Positions 12,415 to 13,804 of a DNA stretch of 13,804 nt are shown piece by piece. The position numbers were made by a program, and so were the translations under genes. This DNA is from an uncultured Mycoplasmatota bacterium (GTDB lineage Bacteria; Bacillota_I; Bacilli_A; RF39; UBA660), in contig CAMMKE010000030.1 of NCBI GenBank assembly GCA_946497375.1, positions 1 to 13,804 of the forward strand, read 5' to 3'. The notes below the pieces were generated by a model. That model saw nothing but the letters and a program-made list of their open reading frames with translations, was not told the DNA's origin and made no database searches. Each line of letters opens with the position of its first letter. The stretch's first letter is position 1.

Positions 12415-13804
12415 ATGAGTAAGAAAGTATATGAATATGATTTTTATGGAAAGAAGATAGTAGTAGAACATGGTGAACTTGCTAAACAAGCTAGCGGTTC
12501 TGTTTTAGTTAGATATAATGATACTGTTATATTAACAGCTACTGTTATTAATAAGAAAGCTAATTTATTAAGTGATTTCTTTCCATTGACAGTTAATTAT
12601 CAAGAGAAACTTTATTCTGTTGGAAAGATCCCAGGAGGTTTTATAAAACGTGAAGGAAGACCAACTGAAGCTGCTACTCTTGCAGCAAGAATGATCGATA
12701 GACCAATGAGACCTTTATTTAAAGAAGATTTTAAGAATGAAGTACAAGTTATTAATACAGTTCTATCGGTTGATCAAGATTGTTCTCCTGAACTAACAGC
12801 AATGCTTGGTTCATCTTTAGCAACTATGATAAGTGGAGCACCTTTCTTAGGCCCTATCGCTGGTGTTAAAGTAGGATATATTGATGGAGAGTATATCATT
12901 AATCCAACTGTAGAAGAGTTAGAAAGAAGCGAACTTGACCTTACTGTCGCTGGTACAAGCCAAGCTATTAACATGGTAGAAGCAGGTGCTAAACAAGTAG
13001 ACGAAGAGATTATGCTTGAAGGTTTAATGAAAGGTCATGAAGCAGTTAAAGAGTTATGTAAGTGGGAAAGTGAGATAGTCTCTGATATTGGTGTTACTCC
13101 TTTTGAATATGAAAGCTTAACTATTGAAGATGATTTAAGAGATGAAGTAACTAACCTTATAGAGAAAGACTTAGATGAAACTTTAAGGATTAAAGAGAAG
13201 TTAGAACGTTATGGTAAAATTGATGAAATAAAAGATAATTTATTAGAAAAATATAGAGAAGATAATAAAGACTTAGAAGATGAAGGGTTAGATTTATTAC
13301 TTGTTAAAGTAGAGAAGATATTTAGTGATGTAGAATATCGTTTATTTAGAAATATTGTTGTTAAAGAAAAAATCAGAAGTGATGGTAGGAAAATGGATGA
13401 GATTAGACCACTTTCTACTGATATAGATATACTTCCTAGAACCCATGGTTCTGCTTTGTTTACAAGAGGTGAAACACAGTGCCTTGCTGTTACAACTTTA
13501 GGAGCTTTAGGCGAGCATCAAATTCTTGATGGTTTAAGTTTAGAAGATGAAAAGAGATTTATGTTGCACTATAACTTCCCACAATTTTCAGTAGGTGAGA
13601 CAGGTAGATATGGGGCCCCTGGTAGACGTGAGATTGGTCATGGTGCTTTAGGGGAAAGAGCCTTACTTCAAGTTATACCTAGTGAAGATGAGTTTCCTTA
13701 TACAATTCGTGTTGTCTCAGAAATATTAGAAAGTAATGGTAGTAGTTCTCAAGCTAGTATCTGTGCAGGATGTATGAGTCTAATGGCAGCAGGTGTTCCA
13801 ATAA
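12415..13804 (+). CDS. pnp: Polyribonucleotide nucleotidyltransferase (PNPase), 5' part
   Basis: PNPase degrades RNA 3' to 5' with phosphate and can add tails; it works as a trimer in the cytoplasm. The reading frame is open from ATG 12415 to the window end (463 codons plus one base), so the gene is cut only by the window. Visible: the first RNase PH domain with SGSVLVRYNDTVILTATV near 27-44 and GGFIKREGRPTE (74-85); the all-helical linker domain (about 210-315); and the start of the second, catalytic RNase PH domain with FTRGETQ, FPQFSVGETGR (388-398) and GRREIGHGAL (403-412), the phosphate-binding region. The catalytic Asp pair and the KH and S1 RNA-binding domains should lie beyond the edge. 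GAGGG (12403-12407) inside the previous gene is the SD. Confidence 0.97.
   Translation, partial: MSKKVYEYDFYGKKIVVEHGELAKQASGSVLVRYNDTVILTATVINKKANLLSDFFPLTVNYQEKLYSVGKIPGGFIKREGRPTEAATLAARMIDRPMRPLFKEDFKNEVQVINTVLSVDQDCSPELTAMLGSSLATMISGAPFLGPIAGVKVGYIDGEYIINPTVEELERSELDLTVAGTSQAINMVEAGAKQVDEEIMLEGLMKGHEAVKELCKWESEIVSDIGVTPFEYESLTIEDDLRDEVTNLIEKDLDETLRIKEKLERYGKIDEIKDNLLEKYREDNKDLEDEGLDLLLVKVEKIFSDVEYRLFRNIVVKEKIRSDGRKMDEIRPLSTDIDILPRTHGSALFTRGETQCLAVTTLGALGEHQILDGLSLEDEKRFMLHYNFPQFSVGETGRYGAPGRREIGHGALGERALLQVIPSEDEFPYTIRVVSEILESNGSSSQASICAGCMSLMAAGVPI

Noticed and set aside
12774..12974. 66-codon minus-strand ORF inside pnp
   Set aside because: Lies opposite conserved PNPase sequence, with no SD.
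1..13804. CRISPR arrays, tRNA and rRNA genes
   Set aside because: No regularly spaced identical repeats, no cloverleaf with CCA-end pattern and no rRNA-like sequence were seen.

Overview
The window is strongly AT-rich DNA from a low-GC Gram-positive bacterium (Firmicutes, class Bacilli in the broad sense). Shine-Dalgarno (SD) sequences are strong, sigma-A-type promoters are near consensus and spacers are very short. TGA acts as a stop (end of rnpM, end of truB) and Trp is TGG, so the standard bacterial code applies and a code-4 Mollicute is excluded. A small-genome uncultured Bacilli lineage (RF39- or Erysipelotrichia-like) would fit; that is inference.

Layout. 1-1400 is accessory: a recombination-promoting nuclease (Rpn, PD-(D/E)XK) gene on +, with a stop codon replacing its ninth codon, a strong SD and ATG inside the gene, and directly downstream a stand-alone small ORF that copies that inner C-terminal product. 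1401-2084 (-) is a CPBP/Abi membrane protease. It is divided from the core translation operon by two back-to-back promoters whose -35 boxes overlap. 2216-6089 (+) is rimP-nusA-rnpM-infB; rimP is shortened to its N-terminal domain, nusA has an acidic insertion and the usual ylxQ is missing. 6107-8278 (-) is a 723-residue protein of repeated helix-turn-helix / sigma-region-4-like modules, of no family I recognise, lying antisense between infB and rbfA. 8359-10108 (+) is rbfA followed by a fusion of a VanY-type D,D-peptidase domain to the tRNA pseudouridine synthase TruB. 10101-10730 (-) is a zinc-dependent phospholipase C-like protein. 10891-12413 (+) is rpsO, with a structured leader that can pair with its own ribosome binding site, and two unrecognised genes. 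The 5' part of pnp runs off the window end.

The core genes cover translation initiation (IF2), 30S maturation (RimP, RbfA), transcription elongation/termination (NusA), RNase P modulation (RnpM), tRNA modification (TruB), a 30S protein (S15) and mRNA decay (PNPase). This is the conserved nusA-infB-rbfA-truB-rpsO-pnp neighbourhood, here broken into separately promoted blocks by antisense genes. Rho-independent hairpins mark block ends, and most overlap the stop codons of the genes they end.

Most worth following up: the VanY-TruB fusion, the multi-HTH protein inside the translation cluster, and the Rpn locus with an internal start plus a detached copy of the inner product (a possible toxin/intragenic antitoxin arrangement).
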